From contig OV050030.1 of the NCBI GenBank assembly GCA_920105625.2, positions 77,899,400 through 77,963,399 of the forward strand: a stretch of 64,000 nt of DNA, in the 5' to 3' direction. A model generated the notes under the pieces. The model ran no database searches and had not been told where the DNA came from. It saw nothing but the letters and a program-made list of their open reading frames with translations. The position numbers were made by a program, and so were the translations under genes. Shown piece after piece: positions 1 to 10,198 of this stretch. Position 1 is the stretch's first letter, and each line of letters begins with the position of its first letter. This DNA is from Clusia tigrina (Eukaryota; Arthropoda; Insecta; Diptera; Clusiidae).

Positions 1-252
1 TTTCCAATGGGGAAGTCTGCTGTCTCTGCGTTGTGCCATGCTGTGTTTCTGTCGTTGGTAGCTCTCGATCGGGTGGTGCTCTTAGTTTGCAGCACTCTAT
101 AGTCTCCACATCCCTTTGACCACACTCCCAACAGAACAGGATCTGTGCGTTGCGACATATGCGTGCTATATGACCATTTTTGCCACAACGCCGGCAGTCT
201 GTTCTGGGATCTATGGGTGCCACTTTGCTCTCTACCGTCACCTGACAGTCCC
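1..252 (-). pseudogene. Gag nucleocapsid part, zinc knuckles, frame-shifted
   Basis: Continues the Gag reading frame at 253-1173 after a frameshift near its stop. Read on the minus strand from 196 to 155 it gives a CCHC zinc knuckle, CRRCGKNGHIARIC, and a second Cys-rich knuckle-like stretch (CWECGQ...ECC) lies further on. Such knuckles bind genomic RNA in the nucleocapsid part of LTR-retrotransposon Gag. The element runs off the left edge, so protease and pol are not visible. Confidence 0.7.
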
Positions 253-1173
253 TCACCTATCGTGGTGCACCATGCTCTCTTCGGAATTGTACGGGTGGTG
301 CTGGTAGTTGTTCGCGTCCTCCCGTATACTCTCCAAGTCTTCAGCCATTTCTATCAGCTTTTCTAGTGATGTGAAATCTCTGCGGCGCACGTATAGCTGG
401 TATTCTGGCAGACTGTTCTGGAAGATTCGCTCCAGTTTCCGTTCTTCGGAATAGTCCAAGTACCGCATTAGATTCTGCAGATTGACCACAAACTGCTTGA
501 ACACTTCAATGGGTCTCTGGTGATGCTGGCGGATCTGGTCTTCGAGTTTCTCCATGTATCGTCCTGGCAAGAAGAACTTTAGAAAGTCTCTCCTATATGC
601 ACGCCAATCGCGCCACGCTCGATTATTGTTCCTGTACCACATAAGTGCGCTCTCTCTCAAAAGCTCAGGCATGGTACGCGGGAGGAAATATTTATTTATG
701 TCGTAAACGTCTGCAGGTTTCTCGACTCGCTCTATAAACGTTAGCTGGTCACGCCCTCCGTCAAAGTTAAGGGACCACTTCCTCACCTGGTCAATCACAA
801 CGGCGTACTGTACAATCCCGTTGTGCTGTTGATTCATTGTTGCAGGTGACACGGAGCGATGCTGTAGTGTTCTCCGTACCCCTGAGTTCTCTGCCGTTAG
901 TGTTGCACCTGTGTATGCCTCTGGCCTGTCCACTTCCAGCGTTTCGCGGGTAACTATGGACACAGCCGGCCTTGGGGATGTGCTCCTAACGCACTTGGAT
1001 TGTAGCTTCTGCAAAAGGCTTTTCTGATCCTGAGTCAGCTCTGTTTCAGTAAAGAACTCGGAAAGCCGTTTACGGACTTCATCCACGGTGCCTGTAGCCT
1101 CTACACCGAATTCATCAGCAAAGATCACCAGCTCATCCTTGCGTAGCAAGTACACCCGGCTTGTTTTCACCAT
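253..1173 (-). CDS. gag: Ty3/Gypsy-type Gag (capsid), 306 aa
   Basis: Gag packages the RNA genome of an LTR retrotransposon. The N-terminal third has a short SAP/helical-like stretch (residues about 12-40). Residues about 170-285 match the Retrotrans_gag pattern: ALMWYRNN, then RAWRDWRAYRRDFLKFFLPGR, then a helix with Q-R-P-I-E-V-F, and a Glu/Arg-rich end. The ATG at 1173 was chosen because the primer-binding site and leader lie directly upstream (1174-1405). The frame stops at 253, but zinc knuckles continue in another frame, so the gene is probably broken. Family assignment rests on pattern recognition only. Confidence 0.75.
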   Translation of the reverse strand: MVKTSRVYLLRKDELVIFADEFGVEATGTVDEVRKRLSEFFTETELTQDQKSLLQKLQSKCVRSTSPRPAVSIVTRETLEVDRPEAYTGATLTAENSGVRRTLQHRSVSPATMNQQHNGIVQYAVVIDQVRKWSLNFDGGRDQLTFIERVEKPADVYDINKYFLPRTMPELLRESALMWYRNNNRAWRDWRAYRRDFLKFFLPGRYMEKLEDQIRQHHQRPIEVFKQFVVNLQNLMRYLDYSEERKLERIFQNSLPEYQLYVRRRDFTSLEKLIEMAEDLESIREDANNYQHHPYNSEESMVHHDR

Positions 1174-1298
1174 CCTCTGAACCTCTTAGATGACGATGAA
1201 GATAATCTGTGTTTGTAATATAAGCTGGCGCTATTTCGGTTGTATTCTGCGTGACTGCGTAGGCGTAGCTCTTTCTTTGCTCTGGTAAATTCTCACGC

Positions 1299-1390
1299 GC
1301 TGAGTTTCCTCGCGATTTATAGTTTTTCTTTTCTGAGAGTCTGATGTGCTGAGTTTGCTTGCGATTTATAGTTTTTCTTTTCTCAGAGTC
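1299..1390. repeat. Two 43-bp direct repeats in the leader
   Basis: The stretch from GCTGAGTTT to TTTTCTTTTCTGAGAGTC occurs twice with a period of 49 bp (about 1299-1341 and 1348-1390), with only a few mismatches. The second copy abuts the primer-binding site, so the duplication lies in the untranslated leader between that site and gag. Confidence 0.85.
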
Positions 1391-1405
1391 GCTGCTCGGT
1401 CGCCA
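1388..1405 (-). other. Primer-binding site
   Basis: On the minus strand this reads TGGCGACCGAGCAGCGAC, one base after the LTR terminal TTACA. It is two mismatches from the TGGCGCCCGAGCAGGGAC found at 4899 and 38629, which resembles the complement of a tRNA-Lys 3' end. It marks where minus-strand DNA synthesis would start. Confidence 0.8.
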
Positions 1406-1406
1406 T

Positions 1407-2235
1407 TGTAAGAACTCTTTCCTTTAGCTGGGGTAAACTCAGCGGCTCCAGGGGTCGTATACAGGAAATATTGTACTCCGGCGAGTTAGATTTTTATGGT
1501 TTTTTATTTGAATTCAAAAAAATCACACAAAACTATTTATTAAACCTATTCCTATACAATAGACTTAAACTTTGTGTACTTGTTGTCAGTCTTTCTGTCT
1601 CGGCAAGTGTATGGCTCAGTGACACAGGTACCCCAGTAAGAAACCGATTGGAAACCTGATATTCTTATTGAGTTGATATGTCCTGGTTGTGTACGTGACT
1701 TAGTAAGAAACCTGATGTTCCCACCAGTTGCGATGGCTCTGTATCTTGTTGGTCTTAGTAACGTATGTGTCTCAGTAACATAGGCACCCCACTAAGAAAC
1801 CGATTGGAAACCTGATGTTCTTACTGAGTTGCTATGTCCTGGTTGTGTATGTGACTTAGTAAGAAACCGATTGGAAACCTGATGTTTCTACTAAGTCTCG
1901 ACAGCGTATGGTTCTCGCAAAGGCTGTTGTCGGCTCGGAAGGTATTCCCTGAAGAAGAGACTGCTGTTTGGGCCACACGGCTCATATAGCCCAATTTGTC
2001 ACAGCGGCTGGTGTATGTTGTTGTTGGGCGGCCTCGCTTTCTACTACTCGCCTCGCTTGTTTTTGTTGTGGCCAGGCTTGTTGTTATTGTAACATTTTGC
2101 CTTTGGGCCACCTTCAACTCCTGTCGGTCAGCCACCTCACAAATGTATACCAGAGCATTGATTTCAGATACAGTTACAGGCAACGACGGATACATGTTAA
2201 ATCGTTGCCGGTCGACAGAAGATAACGGAAAATAA
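1407..2235 (-). repeat. 5' LTR of the minus-strand Gypsy element, U3 truncated
   Basis: Its minus-strand 3' end is ...TTCTTACA, next to the primer-binding site. The plus-strand edge TGTAAGAACT...GGGGTAAACTCAGCGG resembles the edges of the LTR at 59183 (TGTAACGAACT...GGGGTATACTTAGCGG) and the one ending at 38627. A further shared block, CTTTGGGCCACCTTCAAC near 2100, resembles CCTTGGGCGACCTCCAC near 59810. The outer (U3) end is not seen, because Helitron sequence starts by about 2236. Length is therefore a minimum. Confidence 0.7.
1626..1902. repeat. Hairpin array in the LTR, 4 units
   Basis: Four units start near 1634, 1700, 1791 and 1857. The complete ones have the form AGTAAGAAACCGATTGGAAA then CCTGATGTTCTTACTGAGT, so AGTAAGAA pairs with TTCTTACT. 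The second unit is shortened. The layout is stem, loop of about 20 nt, stem. Confidence 0.8.
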
Positions 2236-4215
2236 ACAACTATTCCAATGAGAGATCAATACGTTAAAGTTGATAATCGCTGGATCGGACCGTATTCATC
2301 GATTTTGTCCAAAACATACAAAGTCCACATAAACGTGGAGTGTTGTAATTCGGTGGAGTCCATAAAGTACACCTGTAAATACGTACATTAATAAAGGTAG
2401 CGACTTGGCTGTGTTTGGTGCACCTGATTAGGTCGTTATGTCAGCAGTAATAAGGCGGTATAGAGGATTTCTACATTCCCAATTTATGAGTGACATCCAA
2501 CCGTAGTTCATTTAGCTGTCCATCTTGAAGCGCGTCTACTCTACCGCTGAAAACGCACAGCAAAGAGCAGCGAAACCACCATCCACAACATTAACCGCAT
2601 TTTTTAAATTGTGTCAATCAGGTACATTCGCCAGCATATTATAATCAGAAGTGCCGCAATATTATACTTGGAATAAATCGAAAAAAATTTTGAAATATAA
2701 GCAAGGAAAGTAAATCCATGGCTACCCAAATGTGTTGTCGAATGTTCGTGGTCCAACATCATTTCAAAGTCTTAAAACAGTTGATAGACTATTGTGTGCA
2801 ACATTTCGTGAGGCGTTTCAACGATTGCTTTTACTGGAAGATGACGCAAACTGGGAGGCTACCCTTGCCGATGCTGCAGTTCCATTTACTCATCATCAAA
2901 TAAAAACACTATTTGCAATAATTGTTTCATCATGTTTCCTATCAACTCCACTTGGGCTATGGACAAATTATCTAGATTTCATGACGGAATACATTTTGAA
3001 CATACTTCGTCGTAGTTCATCAAATCCACACTAGCTGTACACACCGGAAACGCATAATGAAACGTTTATCATGATTGAAGACATTTGCTTAACAATTGCA
3101 AACAAAGTATTGGCACAACTTGGAATGATGTCACCAAATCGCTAAATGCATGTTAACGAGATTAAAATTGCAATGTATTTGATGCATTTGCTCTATCAAA
3201 TATTCGAAAATTCAACATTGATCAAAAGAATGCATACGACAGGATTATGCATGTGTTATCGATGAAAGTGGTGTAATGAATTTTTGGAACGCTACTGGAG
3301 GAACTGTTCAAGCATTCTTGATTTCGATGCTACTAGCAACGATACGATCGCAAAGTAAAATATCACTGGCATTGAAGAATTGGGATAGAACAATGAAAAA
3401 TCTACAAAGAAATCAAGATTTGTTTGGCGGTTCTTTGATACCTCTAGCTGAAGACTTCAGACAAAAGTTACCAGTCCTTCCTAAATCTACTGCTGTCGAT
3501 GAAATAAATGCATGCTTGAAATCTTCAATTCTGTTGAAAAATCTAAGAATACTGACACTTAAAACAAACGTACGTTCAATTGGAAAACTATCCATCAGCA
3601 GCTGAAATTGCTATGGAATTGTTGAAAATTGGGGATGGTACAATGTCAATCGTAATCATTACAGGTATGAGAACAGTACTAAACGATTTTTCTTGTTTCA
3701 CTCAATCAAAAGAAGAACTGATTCATAGCGTGGTCTTAAACTTAGCACAACAGTACAAACCACATGCTTGCTTAAGCGAGCGAGCAATACTGGCAGGAAA
3801 GAACAAAGATATCAATGATCTTAACGAGGCTATTTTAAAAAAAATATTCGGTATATTATTCACTTTCAAATCAGTGGATGCCATCATGAATCACAATGAG
3901 GCTATGAAGTAGATTTGCCTGGAATACCACCACATGTATTGCAGCTAAAAATTGGAGCGGCGATTATCATGCTTCGCCACACAAACCAACCAAAACTTTC
4001 TAAAGCACCAGGCCTGCCTTCAATCAAATTTTGAGAAATATGATAGAAGCAACAATTTTGAATGGAAAATTCAAAGGCGAAGATGTTTTGATTCCCCGTA
4101 TCCCAATGATTCCATCTAATGTGCCATTTGAATTTAAGTGTCTATAATTTCCTGTTGGCCTTGCATTCGCCGTTACCATTAATAAGTCGCAAGGACAATC
4201 TTTAGAAATGGTATA
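2236..4215 (+). mobile_element. Helitron remnant (Rep/helicase), heavily decayed
   Basis: Helitrons move by rolling-circle replication using a Rep-HUH nuclease fused to a PIF1-type helicase. Around 2260-2400 the plus strand encodes a DNRWIGPYSS-like and CKYV segment, the region round the catalytic tyrosines in this family. Around 2730-3000 is the middle region (RLLCATFREAFQRLLLLEDD; PLGLW). Around 3415-3540 is a DFRQKLPVLPKST-like helicase stretch followed by DEINACLKSS, and around 4160-4210 the terminal helicase motif AVTINKSQGQSLE. Dozens of stops and frameshifts separate these. It matches the second Helitron (27770-30620) in layout but not closely in sequence, so it is probably another family. 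Confidence 0.8.
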
Positions 4216-4672
4216 ATTTGGAAATTTTCAAAAGAAAATTTTGTTCAGCGATGAAGCTCACTTTTGGTTGAATGGGTACGTTAATAAGCAAAATTGTCGC
4301 ATTTGAAGTGACGATAATCCACAAGCCATTGTTGAGACGCCGTTACATCCTCAAAAAGTCACTGTTTGGTGTGCTCTATGGGCAGAGGGAATCATTGGTC
4401 CATATTTCTTTAAAAATGAAGCCGGCCATACTGTTACAGTCAATGGAGAACGCTATAGAGCCATGATTAATGACTTTTTCGTGCCGGAATTGGAGGATGT
4501 TGTTGTGGACGACCTTTGATTCCAACCAGACGGCGCTACATGCCATACAGCCAACCAAACAATCAATTGATTGAAGGAAACTTTTGGTAAGTGCACTATT
4601 TCCCGTCGTGGGCTATGTGAAGTCGCTTGTCTACGCAGATAAGCCCGAGACGATTGACGCCTTGGAAGAGAA
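4216..4672 (+). pseudogene. Tc1/mariner-superfamily transposase fragment
   Basis: DDE transposase scrap. From about 4245 the frame reads LFSDEAHFWLNGYVNKQNC, then ETPLHPQKVTVWCALWAEG, PYFFKNEAGHTVTVNGERYR, and WFQPDGATCHTA (its W codon is now TGA), ending with WGYVKSLVYADKP and TIDALEEN at about 4670. The middle Asp (PDGATCH) is present. In-frame stops occur near 4310 and 4518. The stretch normally between the ISRRG and WGYVK motifs is missing near 4605. The fragment ends abruptly where LTR sequence begins. Confidence 0.8.
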
Positions 4673-4897
4673 TATTGCGTCTGGCTACGCGATGCACGCG
4701 CCTCCGCTACCTGTGCAATAGGCTAAGTTAGATTTTAAGCTAAATTGAATTGTAAAGACAATATTTTCCATGGAGCCGTTCTAATCGGTCAATAAATTAT
4801 AACGTTTTTAAAATTCACTTGTTTTATTTTGTGAAACCACGGACACGTTGCGTCCGTGAAATTAATTTTTTAAAAAGATTGTTACCCAGGATCTTAA
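4673..4897 (+). repeat. 5' LTR of the errantivirus-like element, 5'-truncated
   Basis: Matches 22733-22960 from TTGCGTCTGGCTACGCGATG to the end, with a deletion of about 23 bp and roughly 7-8% substitutions by eye. The first 95 bp or so of the 3' LTR are missing here. It ends in ...ATCTTAAC directly before the primer-binding site and contains AATAAA-type signals. The left edge is welded to the Tc1 fragment. Confidence 0.85.
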
Positions 4898-4898
4898 C

Positions 4899-4916
4899 TG
4901 GCGCCCGAGCAGGGAC
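4899..4916 (+). other. Primer-binding site, tRNA-Lys type
   Basis: TGGCGCCCGAGCAGGGAC, complementary but for one base to the 3' end of an insect tRNA-Lys(UUU). It lies directly after the LTR. The same 18-mer recurs at 38629-38646. Confidence 0.85.
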
Positions 4917-5631
4917 CAGCACCATAATTTTGAGAAGTATAAACGCTGGTCGCGAACCAGAGTCGAGCTCCTGGAGAATACTCATAATAAAATAAAATCA
5001 TACCAAAATAAGGGACATTTTTTCAAGTAAAAATTCAAATAAATTTTAATAAAATTTGTGGTATAAAAACTCTCAAGAGAAAAAAATATATCAAAAATCA
5101 ACTAAAAGAAAATCATTGAAAAAAAGGGGTTTAAGTGATTGTGTTGTGAAATTTCGGTTGAAAGCATGTTTAGTATTTGAGAAGTAGGCGGTGCCAGATT
5201 GGAAAGTGGGCACAGGCCAAAACCGATAAGGAGTGAACTCTACGAGTGTGGACCGCAACGACAAAAAACGAACGGAAGCGGAGGCTACTGTAGTTGGAGA
5301 AGAATTTAAAGGACCTGCAGTTATCACCAAATGAAGATTAAGTAGAGAACTTTTGCTTGTCGTAGTGATCTAATAAGAAAATAGTTTGGAGGAACTTCAA
5401 AGAACAGTGGCGAATTTAACAGGTGTAGTAAATGCATTCATAGAACAGGTTAGGAATACAGAAAGGGGAATATCAGCCCTTCAAAGGAGTAATCAATTGA
5501 TACCACCGAACCCAGTGGCAGTTGCACCTCGAGCTCCTCAGAATGAGGAAGAATTAATGGAAATATCAAGACTGCCTGATTGCGTAAAGGAACTTCGCCC
5601 GTTCGAGGGAAATCCAGCGCAGTATATTTCG
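4917..5631 (+). pseudogene. gag: Errantivirus leader and start of gag, copy A
   Basis: An AT-rich leader (4917-5385) precedes the first gag codons (5386-5631). The protein start (EELQRTVANLTG, then SRLPDCVKELRPFEGNPAQ) equals the intact start at 16719. Here the start codon is TTG instead of ATG. Bases 5339-5631 align with 16672-16964 with about 22 differences (7-8%). Homology stops sharply at 5631, where Jockey ORF1 sequence takes over. This copy therefore ends after about 80 residues. Confidence 0.8.
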
Positions 5632-5889
5632 GCAAATTACAGACGCTGAGATGTGTACAAAGATTTACAGCAAAAAACATTCCCCACGCTAAGGCAGAAA
5701 GTGTTTGAAAACACTAATTTTAACAAGGCCCCAGATTCCGAAATCCAACTAGGTTGCACATATGCGCAAATCACCAAACAGAGCACGCAACAAGAGCAAA
5801 ATCTAAACCAGCAAAGTGAAAATCAATTCGCCCCACATCGATCAAATCAACCCTTATTCAACAAATGGGAACAATGCTCAATTTATTAA
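5632..5889 (+). pseudogene. Jockey-clade LINE ORF1, C-terminal end
   Basis: Begins mid-protein at the end of a zinc knuckle (ANYR...VYKDLQQKTFP), then the usual ORF1 tail with SYAQ-like TYAQITKQ and a Gln/Asn-rich end. An ORF1-type protein binds element RNA. The start in mid-ORF fits a LINE 5'-truncated during insertion. The same knuckle tail (ENYKSCEIYK) is seen in the separate Jockey element near 47.37 kb. Confidence 0.65.
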
Positions 5890-5914
5890 CAACAGTGATC
5901 TCTAAACTGACTTA

Positions 5915-6635
5915 ATGGAACAAAAACCTAAAATTGCAGTATGGAATGCGATCGGGCTTTCTCGTCATAGTAATGAAGTCAAAGCATTTATGGAACAGAA
6001 CAACATTGATATAATGGTAATATCTGAGAAACACTTCACTAGCAAAAGCTTCTTAAAAATAAATCAGTACAACATATATCACACAAATCATCCAGCCGGC
6101 ACAGCATGCGGTGGTACTGCTATCATCATTAAAAACAAAATAAAACACACAGTACAAAACAATTATGAAAAATCTCACATTCAAGCAACAAGCATAACAA
6201 TACAGGACCAATATGGACCGCTAACCATAACATCAGTGTATTGCCCTCCGAGGTATTCCACTAAAAAAGAGCCATATTACAATTTTTCTCAAACACTAGG
6301 TGTACGATTTTTAGCTGGTGGTGATTACAACGCTAAACACCAATTTTGGGGTTCTCGGACAATCAATCCGAATGGAAGAGAGCTATTAAAAACAATGCAA
6401 GACCACAACCTTACACACGTATCAACAGGTCAACCCACATACTAGCCATCTGATAGAAACAAAATTACAGATGTCATTGATTTCTGCGTGATGAAAGGTG
6501 TTCTCAGAAGCTGTGTTGAGATATCCACGTCGCTGGATCTGTCATCAGACCACTCTCTTATTACTGCAACACTGAACTCGAAGGTAGAATGCACAATAAA
6601 ACCACTCACACTACATATGAAACAAACAAACTGGT
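5915..6635 (+). pseudogene. Jockey-clade LINE ORF2, endonuclease domain
   Basis: Apurinic-type endonuclease that nicks target DNA to prime reverse transcription. From ATG 5915: KIAVWNAIGLSRHS, ISEKHFTSKSF, TACGGTAIIIKN, TSVYCPPRYS, LAGGDYNAKH (the GD-N catalytic motif with Tyr for Phe), and after a stop near 6443 the final SSDHSLI motif at about 6545. ORF2 starts 26 nt after the ORF1 stop. Coding ends at TNW (about 6632), where LOA sequence is joined. About 0.7 kb of ORF2 before the RT is missing. Confidence 0.8.
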
Positions 6636-6828
6636 TGCCATCCCATCGGACGCGTCCCGAGGGGCGGATATGGGGACCCTTGATAGGCAAATGACATATC
6701 TTCTGAACCTCTTAGGAGGGGCGGGAGTTATGGCTGTCTGTCTATCACAATGATGGTATAGAGAATGGGTACCATCCGCAGACCAAGCTGGCTAGGGAGG
6801 AGTCCCGAACAAAAACCACTGTCTGGCG

Positions 6829-7832
6829 ATGGACAACAATAGGTTAATTACTCCAGGTGGAACCCACGCATGTGGAAATCCACCCGCTTCGGCGGCAGGG
6901 GCACGGATTCTGGAGGTCCCAACCATCGCTAAAGTCTCTCGCCTTTATCAGCGAGAGCGCATCCTGGAGTAGATGGGGATTGTTACCGCAATCTCTTCTT
7001 CTTCAGAGACGGAGGAACGTACCCTGGATCCAGAGGGCTTGCGTCGGGATGTCACCACAGTGGCGGAACGACCGACCAATGGTTCTGGGGCAACGCGAAC
7101 TCAAGCGAGGAGACAGAGAAAGAAGCAGCTTGCTAGGCTTGTGCAGGAGAAATCCTCACGTAGCTCTGCCGGCCCTTCTGTGTCGACTGCCTCCAAAAGG
7201 CCCAGGTCGGCGGAAGTGACACCCACGGAAGCCATCGAGCCTGCGGAGGGATTGACCGCTCCGAAAGCTCGCTCGCGAGGTAAGCGGCGGAAGATTGTTC
7301 CTGAAAACAGCATACCCACCTGTCCTGCAGCTGTTACTGCTGGTGGCGCCACGACCCCAAAGGGTACGAGCGAAACCTCGGTGGCGGCTAATGTGGCGGG
7401 GAATAATGTTACCAATAAGCTGCAGTTTGCCCAGCCCCTCGTGTCCAGCAAAACCATCTGCCCGGCGAAATCTTTGCCTGTGGCGGGTGGTGAGCTGGAC
7501 TTTCCCCCAAGACGAGCGAGAAGGCTACCGGCCCGCAACCAATGGCGGTGATTGGGAAGCTGGGGCCTGACCATCGGCTAACTGATGCAGAAATAAAACA
7601 CTGCAAAGGTCATCTCATGCGTCCGGTCATTGCCTCCGGCCCTGAAGCTAATGCGAAGGGCTATGAGACAAAGGACGGCACTCTACAGGTGTCCTGCGCG
7701 TCTCAGGCCAACTTTGATTGGCTCAGGGGTGTAGTCAATGACGTGCCCCCCATGGGGACCACTCGCTTCGCGGTCTATAGCGAAGCAGGCGTGTCCCTCA
7801 GGAAGGCCATCTGCTGGATTCCGGATCCCGAT
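6829..7832 (+). pseudogene. LOA LINE ORF1, copy 1
   Basis: RNA-binding protein of an LOA-type LINE. ATG 6829 is followed by a TAG at about 6970. The frame resumes at ATG 6973 with a Ser/Glu stretch, a basic segment (RRQRKKQ; SRGKRRKI) and Ala/Pro-rich linkers. A frameshift at about 7540 shifts to MAVIGKLG, then VSCASQANFDWLRG and SLRKAICWIPDPD, the DUF4780-like end of LOA ORF1. The ORF then runs straight into RT sequence through the internal deletion near 7833, giving a fused reading frame 7542-8177. Confidence 0.7.
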
Positions 7833-9120
7833 CTGGATGGCATATATGCGATTGTGTTGAAGGAAGGCATTGAGTTAGTGTTATCAGCACTGAAGAAGAT
7901 CTTCACTGCATGTCTCGCACTGGCCTATGTACCACGCTCTTGGAGGACGGTGAGGGTTGCTTTCATTCCTAAGGTTGGAAGAGACAACTACACCAATCCC
8001 AAGAGCTTCAGACCTGTTAGTATGACCTCGTTCATGCTAAAAAGTTTGGAACGGCTGGTGGAGCTTTGCATGCGTAGGGAGTCTCTGAAGACGCATCCAC
8101 TCTCTCTCTATTTCAGCATGCCTATCAAAGCGGAAAATCCTGCGAGACGGCTCTGCAAAACCTTGTTGGAAGGATAGAGCGAGCCATGGAGAGGAAAGAA
8201 TACGCAATAGGTATCTTTGTGGACATAGAGGGTGGGTTTGACAATGCTACTTTCGACAGTATGTGCGGCTCTGCTAGGCGGCATGGCGTAGACCGGGTCC
8301 TAGTAAATTGGATACGTTCAATGCTGGCCCAGAGAATCATAACGGTGCGAGCGGAGGAAGATATACTGGAGTCGTCTGGAGTTAATGGAGGCTGCCCCCA
8401 AGGTGGCGTACTGTCTCCGTTGCTCTGGTGCATGGTAACCGATCCATTCCTTAACGCCATTAACGACACGGGTGTCTACGCTCAGACATATGCGGCTGAT
8501 GTTGGCTGTCTTGTGACAGGTCCATCCCTTATTATTGTCTGCAGAACGGTGCAGAGAACTCTGGATATGATTGAAACCTGGTGAAATGCGAATGGGTTAT
8601 CGGCTAATCCTGTCAAGACTGGTATTGTCCTCTTTACCAGAAGGAGAAAGCTTGATGGAGTTATTCTGCCTACTCTAAAAGGAGTCACTATCCAGCTATC
8701 CAAGGAAATCAAATATCTTGGATTCATCCTTGATAACAAACTTCTTTGGAAATCACATGTCGAACTGAAGACATCCAACTGTCAGTTTTCTGGCAATGTA
8801 AGGGTATTTTTGGTAAGACATGGGGTCTTTCCCCTAGTAAGGATCTATGGATCTATACAGCTATGGTAAGACATATTATAACCTATGCAGCGGTGGTTTG
8901 GATGAGCAGACTCTCTCTTGTAGGGGTCAAAAAAGCTCTATCGGGACTACAGCGTACTGTGGCCATATGTTGTACCGGAGCATTTCCGACTACTCCAGGC
9001 CCGGCACTTGATGCTCTGGTGAATCTCCCGCCACTATATATCTTCATCCGCGGAGAGGCCGTTAAGGATATTTGCAGAGTGAAACATAGTGGCCACTGGT
9101 ATGGGGTGTATTCGATATAG
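7833..9120 (+). pseudogene. LOA LINE reverse transcriptase fragment, copy 1
   Basis: RT palm and thumb remnants: GIYAIVLKEGIELVL, VPRSWRTVRVAFIPKVGR, KSFRPVSMTSFMLK (7850-8090), then after a stop GIFVDIEGGFDNATF, GCPQGGVLSPLL and YAADVGCL (8200-8520). The catalytic box, YADD in the minus-strand relative, is YAAD here, so one metal-binding Asp is lost. Further stops and frameshifts follow at 8582 and beyond. It cannot encode an active RT. Confidence 0.85.
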
Positions 9121-9162
9121 GACGACGGCGCAGGCACTGACATCGATTCTGCAATCCTGTCT

Positions 9163-10109
9163 ATGCCCCCGGACTCCATGTCGTCAACCGTCATACTAGA
9201 AAAGCGGTACAATGTGTTGCTGCCAGAGGGTCGTTCATGGTTAGATCCCGAGAACGAGCCCGGCAAACACTGCTGTCGTATTTTCACTGATGGCTCCAGG
9301 ACTGAAGTAGGTTCGGGTTCTGGTGTCTTCGTGGAATCTTGTGGGACCCGTCGGTTCTTTGCCCTTGGTCTGCATGCGTCTGTGGTGCAGGCGGAGGTGT
9401 ATGCGATACTTGAGGCAATGGACTTTGTTGTGGAAAACAGATGGAAAGGCAAATCTATTTGTGTCTGCAGTGACAGCCAAGTTGCGCTCATGGCCTTGGA
9501 TAGTCCTACCACCACTTCCACGATAGTCAGGTCCTGCAAATCCAGGCTAAATTATGTTGGAAAACATAATAGTCTGACGCTGACTTGGGTCCCGGGACAC
9601 TCTGGCATTGCGGGTAACGAGACCTCTTATTCTTTGGCCAGGGCTCCGAGGCTGTTTTTATTGGCCCTGAGCCTGTTCTGCCACTCCCTTCTGCTGTCAG
9701 CAAAGCCACTGCAAAAAAGTGGGTTGTTTCGACCCACAAGCCAGAATGGCGGGCTGAGAGACGCTGCGGATGGACGAAAATTATGCTACCTGCTATCTCT
9801 GACCGATGGTCACGGTTCCTTCTATCCTTGGACAGGAGGGGCTACAGGCTGTTGGTTGGCGTGATGACGGGGCACTTTCTATGGGATAGGCACATGGAAA
9901 GGATTGGCATATCAGATAGTGTGCTGTACCCAGCCTGTGGAGAAGAAGACGAGACGGCGAACCATTTTCTTTGCGTCAGTCCTGCCTTTGCTCGAATCAG
10001 GTTTGGGATTTTTGGCACTGATGTGCTGAGGAGTAACCAACTTGGCTCCTTGGCACCAAAGGACCTACTTCTAATTCTTCGGAGGTCGGGTAGATTTACA
10101 GAAGAGTAG
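9163..10109 (+). pseudogene. LOA LINE RNase H domain and C-terminus, copy 1
   Basis: RNase H degrades the RNA strand during LINE replication, and its presence separates LOA/I-type LINEs from Jockey. Seen in order: IFTDGSRTEVGSG (Asp), AEVYAILEAMDF (Glu), CSDSQVAL (Asp), WVPGHSGIAGNE (His). The last Asp of the usual GNExAD motif is not present (GNETSYSLAR). After a frameshift near 9780 comes the C-terminal Cys/His segment ACGEEDETANHFLC. The 3' UTR is only about 90 bp. Confidence 0.8.
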
Positions 10110-10198
10110 AAGGGAACCTTAAGTACAATGGATATATACTCTGTCTGAGTGCTGCGCATACTAAATTATTCCGACAAAAAAAAATAAATTATTATTAG

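Larger units (their letters stand above)
6639..10198 (+). mobile_element. LOA-clade LINE, internally deleted, copy 1
   Basis: Starts at CATCCCATCGGACGCGTCC, also found near the 5' end of the minus-strand relative (about 37985-38010). Ends with CCGACAAAAAAAAATAAATT and ATTATTAG before Jockey RT resumes. Relative to the minus-strand copy, the stretch from the end of ORF1 to the middle of RT (equivalent to 35168-36803) is deleted, removing the endonuclease. No target-site duplication is visible, because Jockey sequence is missing at the junction. Confidence 0.85.

Noticed and set aside
1626..1902. Spaced repeats as a CRISPR array
   Set aside because: Units lie in an LTR, vary in length, have no unique spacers or cas genes, and the sequence is eukaryotic.
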